A program made the translations under genes and the position numbers. Under the pieces are notes generated by a model, which was not told the DNA's origin, made no database searches, and saw only the letters and a program-made list of their open reading frames with translations. Positions 37,650 to 48,399 of a stretch of 64,000 nt of DNA are shown here, piece after piece; within the stretch, counting starts at the first letter, position 1, and the number at the start of each line of letters is the position of its first letter. The DNA is from Nissolia schottii. Its lineage: Eukaryota; Streptophyta; Magnoliopsida; Fabales; Fabaceae. Location: positions 574,018 to 638,017 of the forward strand of contig QANU01074319.1 in assembly GCA_003254905.1 (NCBI GenBank), written 5' to 3'.

Positions 37650-37743
37650 TATGGTGGGTGAGTTTCCCAGCAGGGATAATTGCGTATATAAGGTCTCGAA
37701 CTCGGGACCTTATCAAGCCGCTTACTACTTGAACCAACCCCCC

Positions 37744-38600
37744 GTTGATAGTCTTCCCTTCCTCTATTAAAACACATTATGATTTGTTTATATTAGTATT
37801 AATAAAAGCAGCAACGCAGTAACGCTGCAACTATATATTATAATTATATAATTTTATTTTTATATTATCATGGTATTATTGTAGTCCTACATTCTAATAA
37901 TTATTTATGCATTTGATTAAATGGAAGGACTCAAGTTTTTTAGTCGTAAGATGGATAAAAAGGTCTTCTTTTTATATTAGTAAAAAAAAATATTATTAAA
38001 ATATTATGTTATTATTATTATGAGTAAAATCATATTTTATTATTTTAAAAAATACATCTTAAATCATATTAGTTCTTAAAAAGTAACTAGATTAATCTTT
38101 TAATAATAAAAAATTATTTTTGAAGGACTAATGTGATGATTATTATATTTTTGGAGATTAATAAATGATATTTTTAATCATTAAATGACTAATTTTGTGA
38201 AAATAATTTTTAAAAGACTAATATAGTGATCGATTGCTATATTTTTGCAGGACCAACACATTGTTTTATTCTTGCTATGTAAAAAAAGAAATTGAATAAT
38301 TAAATTTATTAAAATGTTATTTCAAGTTTTATTACATTATGATAAGAACAATAATATCTATATTATTAATAAGTTTGTAAACATGGTTATAATAGGTAAG
38401 AATTATAATGAGGATTAGAAGTGAGTCGAACCGAGTCATTTTATAAACGGGTTAGAATTTCGAGTTCAAGTTTAAGCTTAACACATGAGATCAAGAGTTC
38501 AACTTATCAAACAATTAACGAATCAAGTTATAAATATCTTGCGAGTTGGCTTGACTAACTTTCAATTATAATTATAATAAGTCAAAATTTATTTAAAGTA
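37744..38600. other. AT-rich DNA, no gene seen
   Basis: Contains the repeated phrase ggactaatgtgatgatta/agactaatatagtgatcg (38135-38230), common in plant dispersed repeats. No coding content is recognised. Confidence 0.35.
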
Positions 38601-38614
38601 TGTAAACATGGGTC

Positions 38615-39615
38615 AAGGCTTAAATGCACCTTGCTATATATGGTGCATCATGCACCTCGCTAAAAGAAGGGGTGTACCATACTCCATAAGAATATTATTG
38701 TAAATCAACGCTCCTTTCATCCTCGTCCTCTTTTCTATTTGTTTCTGTCCCTTCTACCTCTCATCCTATCCTACACCCATGGCGCAAACATTCTTCTTCA
38801 GCTCTAAGATTTTATTTTTCCTTTTTAATTTCAAAATTAAAATTTTCCTCACCATAACCTTTGTATCTCCTCCTTCACCCTCACCCCAACAGCAGATTTC
38901 AATTCGTCACAAACACAACGTGTTTGATTTACATGGATAAAAACAAAGTGCTTGATTCACAACAAGGAAAGGAATTAACAGAGCTCCACTGCATAGTCTC
39001 ACACCGAAGCAGCGACAACGACACATCTCTGCAGCAGTGGGAGCATGACGGTGGTACTTTTGCGGTGGTGGACATTCTTCGCCACCAGTTCTCCAGTCAC
39101 CACCTCGAGCCCACAACCATCGTCCAGATCAAAAACCCTTCGGTGTCATCGTTGCCGCCCTCCACCGTCGCTAGCTCTCCAATCGCCACAACAACCCACA
39201 ACCCTTATCCATATCTGAGACCATCCAATCCCACACCCCCACATGAATTTTTCCTCTCCTTCTTCGATGAAGTTTCTTTTGACGATTCGTCTGAAACCCC
39301 TTTTTGCCGATTTCATTTTAGTGGGTGTTTGTTAATGATTTTTTTTTTTCATTTGTTAATGGTGTTGTTGGTACTTTTTGTTCCATTGACGGTGGTTTTA
39401 GCTGGGGTAAGAAGTGGGGTGGAGAGGAGGCGTGGATGACGAAGAGATTTGGAAGGGAGAGGCGGGGGTGGTTGAAAGGGAAAGGAGGATAAAATTGGAA
39501 ACACATTTGGCAACACTTTTAAACATATTTAACTACATTTTAAAAGTATAGTTAAATGTATGTAAACCACTATAGTCCATCAGGTGCATCATTAAACACA
39601 AGTTTAGGGTGCATC
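38615..39615 (+). other. Possible TIR element with unrecognised 192-aa ORF
   Basis: Subterminal motifs oppose each other: aaatgcacctt and gcatcatgcacct on the left, and in reverse gatgcaccct and aatgatgcacct on the right. This hints at a DNA element. Inside, 38861-39439 is a 192-residue plus-strand frame, serine/proline/threonine-rich in the middle with a hydrophobic C-terminal segment (about 152-178). I recognise no domain. The coding case is weak, and the frame may be chance in a GC-richer core. Confidence 0.3.
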
Positions 39616-40360
39616 ACAGCTTTCTCCTGTATACATGTGGGATATATACTTTAACTAAGATTGTGGCAGACATTATTTTTGCAATTTCAAAAAATACGAC
39701 AGTTAAACATTATTCCTCCTTTCAATAAGTACATTTTGTATAAATTAATCTTGTGTCCTCATTTTGATAGACGACTAAATTGCTTATCACTCATCTAATT
39801 ATTTTAGTTATTTCAAATATATTTATAGTTTAATAGATTATAAATGATTTAATAATATTAAGTTACCCAGAACATTAAAAATATATAAATAATATAATGA
39901 TTAGAATAATACACGATAAATATTCTGTGAAAAATGTTTTGAGTAAATTCATCCAAATCTATTTATACTGGGCATTGTGCATTTATATTTGTGGCAAACA
40001 CGTGAATTTAAGTTAGTTTGTGGGTCAAGCCAAAACGTTAGAAGGAAGGGATTTAGCAAGTCAAAGGTAAAGGGGGTTCATGGTGAGCATAAAGATTTGG
40101 GCCCCATGTTAGATGGACCCTTGTTTCTGTTTCTTGCTTTACCTTTCTTTATTTCTTTTTCTTTTTTTATTTGACTAAAACGGCATGCCTTTTTGTAAAA
40201 AAAAAATAAAAGAAAGAAATTGCATGAACTCAATCGGGAGTAACTGGATCGGGTTTCATAAAATCATGGTTGATCCAATAAGAGAATTGGCCTAGTCCCA
40301 TGGCCAGGTCACGTGGTTTTGGGTTGACTTAATTAGATTGGACCAGGACAGGTTTTATAG

Positions 40361-41420
40361 GTGGATATAAAATTTAAACTAAGTTGTCCATTTGCTATGC
40401 ATACAACTTACTAGCAATATTACTTCCCTTGAAATAATCATGGGTCGACCAGTAAAGACAATCCTATCCCATTAACAAATGTAAGGGAAAACACACGGCC
40501 TCATCTACATCCAATCACATCAATCCAATTAAAGTGTGTTCAAATCACCTACAAACGGTCATTTAAAAGGAAAAGGCACAACACCACCTTTTCTTTCAAA
40601 AAAACAAAACTACTTGTAGGGGAAAGCCGCATAATAGCATTCCCAAATGGCAAGCAAACAAACTACCATTCTTATCTTACCAAAACACCTTTCAAGGTAT
40701 ATGACAAACTGCATTTAGGGGAAATGACTTCTATCAAGAATAACAAACAAGTTATTATTCCATAACAACCACAAAACCAAGTAGTATTATTCTAATGTAT
40801 TCATCCTTCTTAATGTGCTACAGTTACCCCCAACAACATGTCTGCCTTAGAAAATTATGTTAGAATTAATTCAATAAATTACCTTACTCTAAAATACAAG
40901 TAGTATATGAAATTGAACTCCCTTGGGCATTTGCCAAATACCCCCCTCTAGAAAAATTAAATCCCACTCAAATAAAATTTTGGATAAGCACTACAAACAC
41001 AACAAATCAGAGTCAATATGCGTTAAGCCAGTAAAGGAAATTTGGGAAGAGAAACGAAGTGAATGAAATTTAGACATAAAGTAATAGTAAATAGTAGTTG
41101 TGATCGATCGAACTTACATGGATGAAATGGAATAACAGATGATGATATCAATAAAGCAAAGAGCATAACAACACACGGGAAAAGAAATGATCAAGCAACA
41201 TGATGTATTAAATTAATATATATATATATATATATAAAATTAAATATTAAATTCTTATGGTAGTCAAGTTCAATGAATTGCGTTGTGTCAAAGAGGGGTC
41301 TTACCGCATGTGATGGAGATAGATCTATGTAAGTCGCAATTAGTCAAGGATCTCATCGTGTTATGCTTCTTTGATCGTTAACTAAATTATCTCCCTTCAT
41401 CTACTCTGGTTACTTTTCTT
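40361..41420. repeat. Direct duplication, copy A
   Basis: Aligns with 41903-42777 over most of its length, with blocks such as tatgcatacaactta, gtaaagacaatc, cctacaaacggtcattt and gcatttgccaaatacccccc nearly unchanged. About 170 bp near its right end (around 41207-41375, with a TA repeat) is absent from copy B. Non-coding as far as can be seen. Confidence 0.8.
41207..41240. repeat. (TA)n microsatellite
   Basis: AT repeat at the start of the segment present only in duplication copy A. Confidence 0.75.
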
Positions 41421-41756
41421 ACCTTTTTCTTCCCCTTTTTAAAGCTATTATTGTTACAATTTCATTTGAAATTAATGTTATCAAAATATTTATCAAAACT
41501 TAAATGTTGTAAAAATGGACGTAAAAAAAAAGGATAAACTCTCAATTTAGTCCATCTCAATTTTGAGTTTGGTCAACTTAGTCCCTCTCAAATTTATTTG
41601 GTCAATTTCGTCCTTATGAATTTGACAGCCCTAGTTTGACTAATGGTGACTGCTAATGTGGCACTTTACGAAGCGATGATGCATGTTAACTGTCACGTCA
41701 TCTCGTCCACGTCAGCATCGTTTGCATATGTCTCACACTTGACATGACTCCTCTGA

Positions 41757-41902
41757 TCGTTACTAGTATTTACCAACTTCAACCGTTCTCCAGCCCTCTA
41801 CCCACACCTTTATCTTGATTACCAAACTAAGTGTGTGTATATATATATATATTTTTTTTTTCTTATTAGGAAAAAAATGAGAAGATAAGAAAACAACATG
41901 AT
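41757..41902. repeat. Copy of the ETR1-upstream segment 33239-33398
   Basis: The run gatcgttactagtatttacc, then acccacacctttatcttgat and taccaaactaagtgtgtg, matches 33239-33340 almost base for base, with a looser match to 33398. The match starts exactly where the hAT element at 32330-33238 ends and stops where duplication copy B begins. Confidence 0.8.
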
Positions 41903-42777
41903 AAGTGGATATAAAACTTAAACAAAATTGTCTATTTGTTATGCATACAACTTATTAGGGATATTATTTCCGTTGAAACAACCATGGGTAGAGAAGTAAA
42001 GACAATCTTATCCCATAAACAAATGTAAGGGAAAGCACACGACCTCGTCTACAACCAATCACCCCAGATCAATTAAAGTGTGTTTGGATTACCTACAAAC
42101 GGTCATTTAAAAGGAAAGGGCACAACACCACCATTCCTTTCAGGAAAAACTGCCTGTAGGTGTAAGCTGCACAATAGCATTCCTAAATGGCAAGCAAACA
42201 AACTATCATTCCAATCTTACCAAAACACCTTTCAAGGTATATGACAAACTGCATTTTAAGGGAAAGGTTTTCTATCAAGAATAGCAAATAGATTATTATT
42301 CCATAACAACCACAAATATCCCAATGTATTCATCCTTCTTAATGTGCTACAGTTACCCCAACAACATGTCTGCCTTAGAAAATTATGTTAGAATTAATTC
42401 AATAAATTACCTTACTCTAAAATACAAGTAGTATATGAAATTGAACTCCCTTGGGCATTTGCCAAATACCCCCCTCTAGAAAAATTAAAGCCCACTCAAA
42501 TAAAATTTTGGATAAGCACTACAAACACAATGAATCAGTGTCGATTCTACGTTAAGCTAGTAAAGAAAATTTGGGAGGAGAGAAAAAGTGAATGAAATTT
42601 AGACATAAAGTAACAGTAAATAGAAGTTGTGATCGATCGAAGTTACATGGATGGAATGGAAGAATAGATGATGATATTGATAAAGCAAAGAGCATAACAA
42701 CACACGGAAAAAGAAATGAAGAAGCAGCAGCAGGTTGCATTAACTAGATTATCTCCCTGCATCAACTCTGGTTTCTT
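41903..42777. repeat. Direct duplication, copy B
   Basis: Partner of 40361-41420, same orientation, about 1.5 kb apart start to start. The similarity is high enough for a fairly recent event. No transposon ends were recognised at either copy. Confidence 0.8.
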
Positions 42778-42947
42778 GTTCATGAAGTTTATTGTTCATT
42801 TCCGTGTAAAACAACTTTGATAAATAATGAAATTCTTATATGTTGCTAAAGCAATGAAAAAGTTTTTGTACTTTTGCATTGTGTAAAGCATGTTGATGTG
42901 AATATGTGTGAACTAAGTGTTTCACATTTTGGTATTTCAAAAGTTTT

Positions 42948-42991
42948 AGTCCCACATTGGTTAGATCACAAACATTTTAAGTGTTTATATA
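42948..42991 (+). promoter_or_regulatory. USE-like element plus TATA box
   Basis: AGTCCCACATTG (42948-42959) resembles the plant snRNA upstream sequence element RTCCCACATCG. It is followed about 26 bp later by TTTATATA (42984-42991), a spacing known for Pol III-type snRNA promoters. No recognisable U3, U6 or other RNA follows, and the same motif occurs in some plant LTRs, so this may be an old LTR piece. Confidence 0.3.
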
Positions 42992-43419
42992 CCTTTAGTA
43001 GTTGTTGTATTTGTAAAAATAGTTGAGAAGGGAGTTGGGCTCGCTCGCATGAGTCCTAGTCGTTTGGACTATTCGAAGTACAAATAGATGGATTCCCTTA
43101 TAATATGTTTCAAAACAGGGGTACTTTCGTAAATAGTTTGTATGGCAGGGGCAAAAGACATACTTAAAAGTCCTTCAAGGAAAGGGACACTAACAGCCTA
43201 AGACCACACTTAGTTTTCATTGCCAAAAGTACCCATCGAGTACATGCAACTTTGTATTTTAGTAAATGCATATGGCAAATAGCCAAGGTTCCCATGAATG
43301 CATGCGCGAATATTTTCCACTCCAGAAAAGCCTGATAAGCAAAAGTGAACTTATACTTTATGTTGCATTTAGTCCCTATTCTCAAAGCACTTGCTGATGC
43401 ATTGCTGCAGATTTTTTCC

Positions 43420-44484
43420 TCAAAACCAAAATGCAGTGAAGTAGCGATTCTGCAAACAGGATTAAGTACGTCAGCAAATTCAAACAATCGTAGATAAGTC
43501 CTAATGATTTGCCATTTCAACTGTTTGCAAGGAAATGATCAAATGATAAAAAGAATGTCCAAACTATGCAATTTGTTTGCTGCACAATCACACAAATATC
43601 AAACATTATATATTGACATTAATTTTAATAATTATCAAATTAAGAACCAATCCTGTGAAAGAAATATAATCTGAAAAACTTGTATGTAGAATATTCAATA
43701 TAAATCAATAGCAATAATTTTAATAAAGGGTTTTAGAATTTATGAATTAAAATTACCAAGTATAAACAGCCCTAAACTTGTGACAAATGTATTGAAGGGA
43801 TTAGCCACGTTTTATAAGATTATGGAAAGGAAAGTAAAAGGACCATGAGGAAGTTGAGGAACACTTGAGAGTTAGAAGCTTACTTGCATCATTGATCTAG
43901 GGTTTGTGGTGTAGGTTGTCTCGATAGCTGTTTCTTTCTGCAGTCCATGATAAGACAAAGCAAATACAATTAATCACTCGTATAAACAGAAGGGGCCACT
44001 ATACAAATTAGATGAGATTACCTCAAATTCAAATCCATAATGCAACGCAACCTTTTTAACATCTTCCAAACTCAATTCAATGGACATTTCCTACAGATAA
44101 ATTTCAGAGTAAGACAATACACCCTATGATGTGATACGATGTTGTATGTTAAAAGAAAAGAAACTTCATCTTCTTGTCCAGACATATCTGCAAAGTGATA
44201 AAGTAGAGGGCCCAAATTTATCCAAACCTGTAATGTGTCAATATCACCCGGTATAAAGGACATGACATGAGAATGGCAAATTGGCAACAAGCGAAGCCTA
44301 AAATGGAAGGATAAAAAAGAAGAGGGATGCATGATGTTTATTTGGACTTTTGGATTGAGGAACTTACTCCCCCATCTTTCAAAATTTGTGAAATTATTTC
44401 AATGTACTCGACTATATTGTGGGCAGTATCGTTAAAGAAGCAAGTAACAACTGCATCCCATGCACCTGTATGGCCATTGCACAC
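43420..44484 (-). pseudogene. Truncated carnosine N-methyltransferase-like (N2227) gene copy
   Basis: Five minus-strand exons keep reading frame and splice signals: 44484-44368, 44227-44165, 44090-44022, 43937-43884 and 43449-43420, giving 110 residues. The sequence is the C-terminal half of the N2227/carnosine N-methyltransferase family, SAM-dependent methyltransferases. It has GAWDAVVTCFFNDTAHNIVE, VWINLGPLLYHFADM, SIELSLEDVKKVALHYGFEF, TIETTYTTNPRSMMQ (here with A for the first T) and NRYFTAFW. The N-terminal SAM-binding half is missing upstream. The end reads WF-stop where I would expect a few more residues. Retained introns mean a DNA-level copy, not a retrocopy. It is probably non-functional unless the missing exons lie far upstream beyond the repeats. 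Confidence 0.82.
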
Positions 44485-45092
44485 CTCGTTAGAAATTACA
44501 ATTAGAATTGCAGCATGGATTGTTGGGATAATTAGGCATGCCAAGATCCAATCTATTGTGTACAATGTATCAAAACTTTACTTGATTATCATATTTGTTA
44601 TTTTGTTATTTAATTAAAACGATAAGGTTCTTTCTTGGGTACCCAAGCTTTTACAAGGGTACCAATACCTCTATTTCAATGGTGATGATTTACTTTCAAA
44701 TTTAAAATAATGAGATAAATCTTCTATAACTTAATCTAGTTTGTTCTTGGTCATAGAATCACTAAAAAACGATGTTATTGATCTGGAAAGATCAATATAT
44801 ATGCGATGTTCTTCATTGGATGAAGATTAATTGATCTAATTAATTAAGTCATACATATAAATAGTGCATATGTAGTTATGATTATTGAACCGACTCAATT
44901 GAAAATTCCTGATGATTATAATTACAATAAATTTGTCAATAGGATATTCTTGTGAGAACAAAGTAATAGAGTTTGCTTTGACTTGAAACTATCATGGTAA
45001 TTGACTAAGTTATTTATTGTACTTTGACTCTAGACACTTAATACCTTAAGGGGCTAGTTATTTGAATGGATATTGGCTATAAATAAAAACTT

Positions 45093-45769
45093 TTGGTGCC
45101 GGTTTGGCACATGGAATTGAGGCTTGGAATTGGAATTGGGGTCATTAATTCTAACTTTTATGTTTGGCAAACCTTTTAGAATTAGAATCATAATTCCGCA
45201 TTGCAATTCCATGAAATTAAAACATAACTAGTTCACCCCCTTTAAAATTCTAAGCTAATAGCCTCTGAATTATGAATTCCACATCTCAAACATTTTTAAC
45301 CCCCACTAAATATAAAGACATTTTGACGATTGGACTAGGAACTGGGAACGTCACTGCGATGAGAGAAGGTGGCGGCACGACAAGGGATGACAATGGTAGT
45401 GCGGCGGCTACTTTGCGGCTACATGACAACAACCGACGCCAGCGACCACGGAGCAGACAAGGGAAGATTGGGTCGTCTTCATTACCACACTCGTCGCCAC
45501 CGCCGCCATACCGTTGTTTCTGATGGTCGTCGTTAAGGTGTTGTGCTATGTTTTTGCATTTAGGCGCTAGACGTGGAGATGTGCACGAGAGAAGAGGAAG
45601 CTCACAACAAAGGAGGTTGCCCACTCCCACAGAAGGTGGAGATGCCCTATTTCTTTGTAGAAACCGAAGATATAATTCAGGATTCACAGCAAATTCCAAT
45701 TCTGACACAATTGGAATTGAATTTAAAATTTTGAACTACAATTCCAATTTTGGTGTCCAAACGAACCGT
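45093..45769. mobile_element. Non-autonomous TIR DNA element
   Basis: The left end ggtgccggtttggcacatgg followed by aattg and the right end in reverse (cggttcgtttggacacc, then ttggaattg) are terminal inverted repeats of the GGTTTGG/GTTTGG kind, seen in PIF/Harbinger-like and other plant elements. The core (45330-45640) is GC-rich and has frames on both strands without recognisable domains. A TTA follows the right end, but the left flank is TTT, so superfamily is undecided. Confidence 0.55.
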
Positions 45770-46149
45770 TAGAATTAATATCATTTGCAAGAAGAATTCC
45801 GTCAACTCACATTATTTATATTAGTCACCACTACTTCGGAAGGAATTTTCCTGCTCAAATCATTTCCACTTAACCCCACTAAATCGTCCCTAATTTAAAT
45901 TTAAAATTTCATTAAATCTATTTCATTTGGCCACATGCTAATTTAAATTTCAAATTTCACTATACTTATTTCACTTTACCCTTCAAAAATCTCTCCTAAT
46001 TTAAATTTCAGCATTATCTCACATCTAACATTTCAAAGTCAAAGAGAGAAGAACAACACAAGGATAAAGGAGGACAAGAAATCCCCATTGCAACAAACGA
46101 CAACTAAACAAGTTAAGATCAAAAGTTCAAGGGTTCCCATCCTCTCAAC

Positions 46150-46930
46150 ATTATTGCAACTGTTGATTCAGTACCAGCAACCTTTAGTACAAGAAGCATT
46201 GATGGATAAGAACTGGGTTAATGCCATGAAAGAGGAAACGACGGTGTTAGAGAAGAATGGAACATGGCAAATCACTGTAGACCAGAAGATAAAAGACCAG
46301 TGGGTGCAGGTGGCGTATACAACATGAAATATCAGTCCAATAGCATTCTCGGCTGATATAAAGTGAGATTAGTTGCAAAAGGTTGGAATTGATTATGAGG
46401 AAACGTTTTCCCCAATAGCAAAGATGAATACAATCAGAATCTTGCTTTCTCTTGCGGCTCATTTTGGATGGGAGTTGCATCAAGTCAATGTAAAGAATGC
46501 GTTCTAACATGGAGACTTGGAAGAAGTTTACATGGAGATTCCTCTCGGGTATGATCTCACCAATGAAAGAAACAAGGTGTGCAAGCTTAAAAAGGTTATG
46601 TATGGCTTGGAATAATCCCCTCATGCATGGTTCAAAAGATTCAAAAAAAACATTTGTGTCACTTGGATACAGGAAGAGTCAAGAAGAGCATACTCTTTTC
46701 ATTAAGCATCCACTTGGAGGAGAACTTATTGTCCTTCTTTTGTATGCAGATGACATCATTATTTCTATTGATAATCTTATTGAGAAGAAGCTTCTAGACA
46801 CAAGATTATCAACTGCATTTGAAATGAAAGATATTGGAAAATTAAGATACTTTCTTGGAATAGAGGTAGCCTGCTCCAAGCAAGGCATCTTTATTTCCCA
46901 AAGGTGGTATTTAGTTACCTATTTATCACA
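46150..46930 (+). pseudogene. Copia reverse transcriptase fragment
   Basis: The plus strand reads EALMDKNWVNAMKEE, a damaged RLVAKG...GIDYEETFSPIAK region, HQVNVKNAF, then LLLYADDIIIS with the catalytic ADD, and FEMKDIGKLRYFLGIEV. Internal stops (46505, 46614 region) and a small deletion break it. The RNase H region is cut near 46920. No LTRs were found for it. Confidence 0.85.
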
Positions 46931-47129
46931 TTAATTTAGGGAAATTAGCATCTATCAATAATTACATTTTATTGGGCAATATTTGACAATTGTATACATA
47001 TGGTAACATATTTGTACAATTTTGTGACATACAATAATATTAAGAGATTTTCCTCTTATTTTCTTTCAAGTGAGCCTCTATGACCAAGTGGTCTAGGGTT
47101 TCATATTAATTGCTCGCATTCTTCTAAAT

Positions 47130-47240
47130 AAAATAAGTTAAATTACAATACAAGATAGGTGAACCTATGCATTGTCCATGCTTCAAGTGTGCTAAGATAT
47201 AAAATCATTAATTTACCTTAATCTCACAACTTAAACTTTT
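47130..47240. repeat. Decayed relative of the 25.5-kb hairpin MITE
   Basis: acaatacaagataggtgaac, cattgtccatgcttcaagtg and taagatataaaatcatt match the left arm of 25473-25689 in order. Only one arm is clear here. Confidence 0.5.
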
Positions 47241-47789
47241 GGGATTGATGGTTCTTAACAAGAACCAAATGGATGGGAACCAAATGTCTACTCTACCTTC
47301 AGAGTTAATGACCAAGTTGGTCCTAATAAATGTCTCGGTACCTAACTTGGTCCCTAAAAAAACTAAAGTGTCAACTTAGTCTATGAATTTTTTTTGGGTC
47401 ATCTTAGCCCATCCGTCTAATTTTTTCAGATACGTTAGCAACCGAAAAAAATTTCAAGGACTAACCAAGAAATTTTTTCAAATAGTAAGCTAACATTTCA
47501 CCTTTCCACATTTGTATTTCTTCATTACATAATCCTATAATTCATTATTTTTTGTCAATGGCTCTATTTTTTCCTGAAACTTCTAATTTTTTTTCTTCTA
47601 TAATTTAGATGATGGGGAATATTCTGAGGTGGAGTTTTTTTCACACGTCCTTGACTCAATTCATATATCTTCTCATCCTGATAAAAATGGTTCCATACTT
47701 GGATTCTTTTGATGAGTTTTCATGTAATCTTTTTTTCCATTCCTCAACTATTCTTTGAATAGAGATACTTTTCTTCTTGATAAATCATT

Positions 47790-48390
47790 TCGAGAATTCG
47801 AAACTCCTTCTAAGGTCAAGTCTTTTATTTGGACTACAGCAATTAGAACTAGATTTAGATCTAATGAGTACAACATGTTGCATGTTCATAGGCCATATAA
47901 GGCTCTCTCTCCTAATATGTATAATGTGCAGTAGCTTAGAACCTGAACTCACTTGTTCTTGCATTGTTCTACTGTTTTTTGTTTTATGGCGCTTATATGG
48001 CATTTTTGAGAGGATGCTTGGCGTGTCCTAGGTCCTTGGACCAATTGTTGACTGTTAACTTCCCTCACTTTGGTAGAAATGAAGCAGAGGCTGAATTTTG
48101 GTGGCAATGTAAAATATATACTACACCATGGTGTATTTAGTAAGAGAAGAACTTTGTTGTCTTCAAAGTTTCTTTAATAAATAGCTTAATTTGGGATAAG
48201 TTTCTGTAGTTATTGTCTATTTGGTGCAAAGGTCATTGCTTTTTCAGGGTTTGTCGAAATAACATGTTGAGGAGTTGAAAAGCTTTGTTACATCGATAAC
48301 ATTTAAAAAAAAAAATTATTTTGGGGGGGTTCTTCTTTACTCTGTAATTCTGACTTCATACCAACAAATTTCTTCGGTCAAAAAAAAAAA
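47790..48390 (+). pseudogene. L1-type LINE 3' end with zf-RVT remnant
   Basis: Across frame breaks the plus strand reads KVKSFIWTTA, LHVHRPYKALSPNMY, THLFLHCSTVF and later LFGAKVIAFSG. This is the pattern of the reverse-transcriptase zinc-binding (zf-RVT) tail of plant L1-type LINEs. It ends in an A tract (48380-48391). The endonuclease and RT core are absent, so this is a 5'-truncated, mutated insertion. Confidence 0.7.
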
Positions 48391-48399
48391 GTAAATGAA

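Larger units (their letters stand above)
34635..37743 (-). mobile_element. tRNA-derived SINE (Au-like) split by a solo LTR
   Basis: On the minus strand, 37743-37650 has tRNA-like promoter boxes: ggttcaagtagtaagcgg (box A) and gagttcgagacc (box B), followed by aattatccctgctgggaaac. The sequence resumes beyond the LTR at 34701-34640 with ggtgcgcaaacc, then cctcagataccgggcag and an A-rich tail (aaaaaga). The two parts are contiguous once the LTR and one TATGG duplication are removed. Layout and wording resemble plant Au SINEs. Confidence 0.7.

Noticed and set aside
37650-37743. tRNA gene on the minus strand
   Set aside because: Box A and box B motifs are present, but no cloverleaf with anticodon arm and acceptor stem could be formed, and SINE body sequence follows.
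38861-39439. 192-residue frame as a genuine gene
   Set aside because: No recognised domain, low-complexity composition and flanking opposed motifs; reported only as an unrecognised ORF in a possible element.
43164-43520. 118-residue minus-strand frame
   Set aside because: It overlaps the last exon of the N2227 copy in another frame and has no recognisable domain.
45286-45708. 140-residue minus-strand frame
   Set aside because: Lies wholly inside a TIR element with a GC-rich core; open on both strands with no domain.
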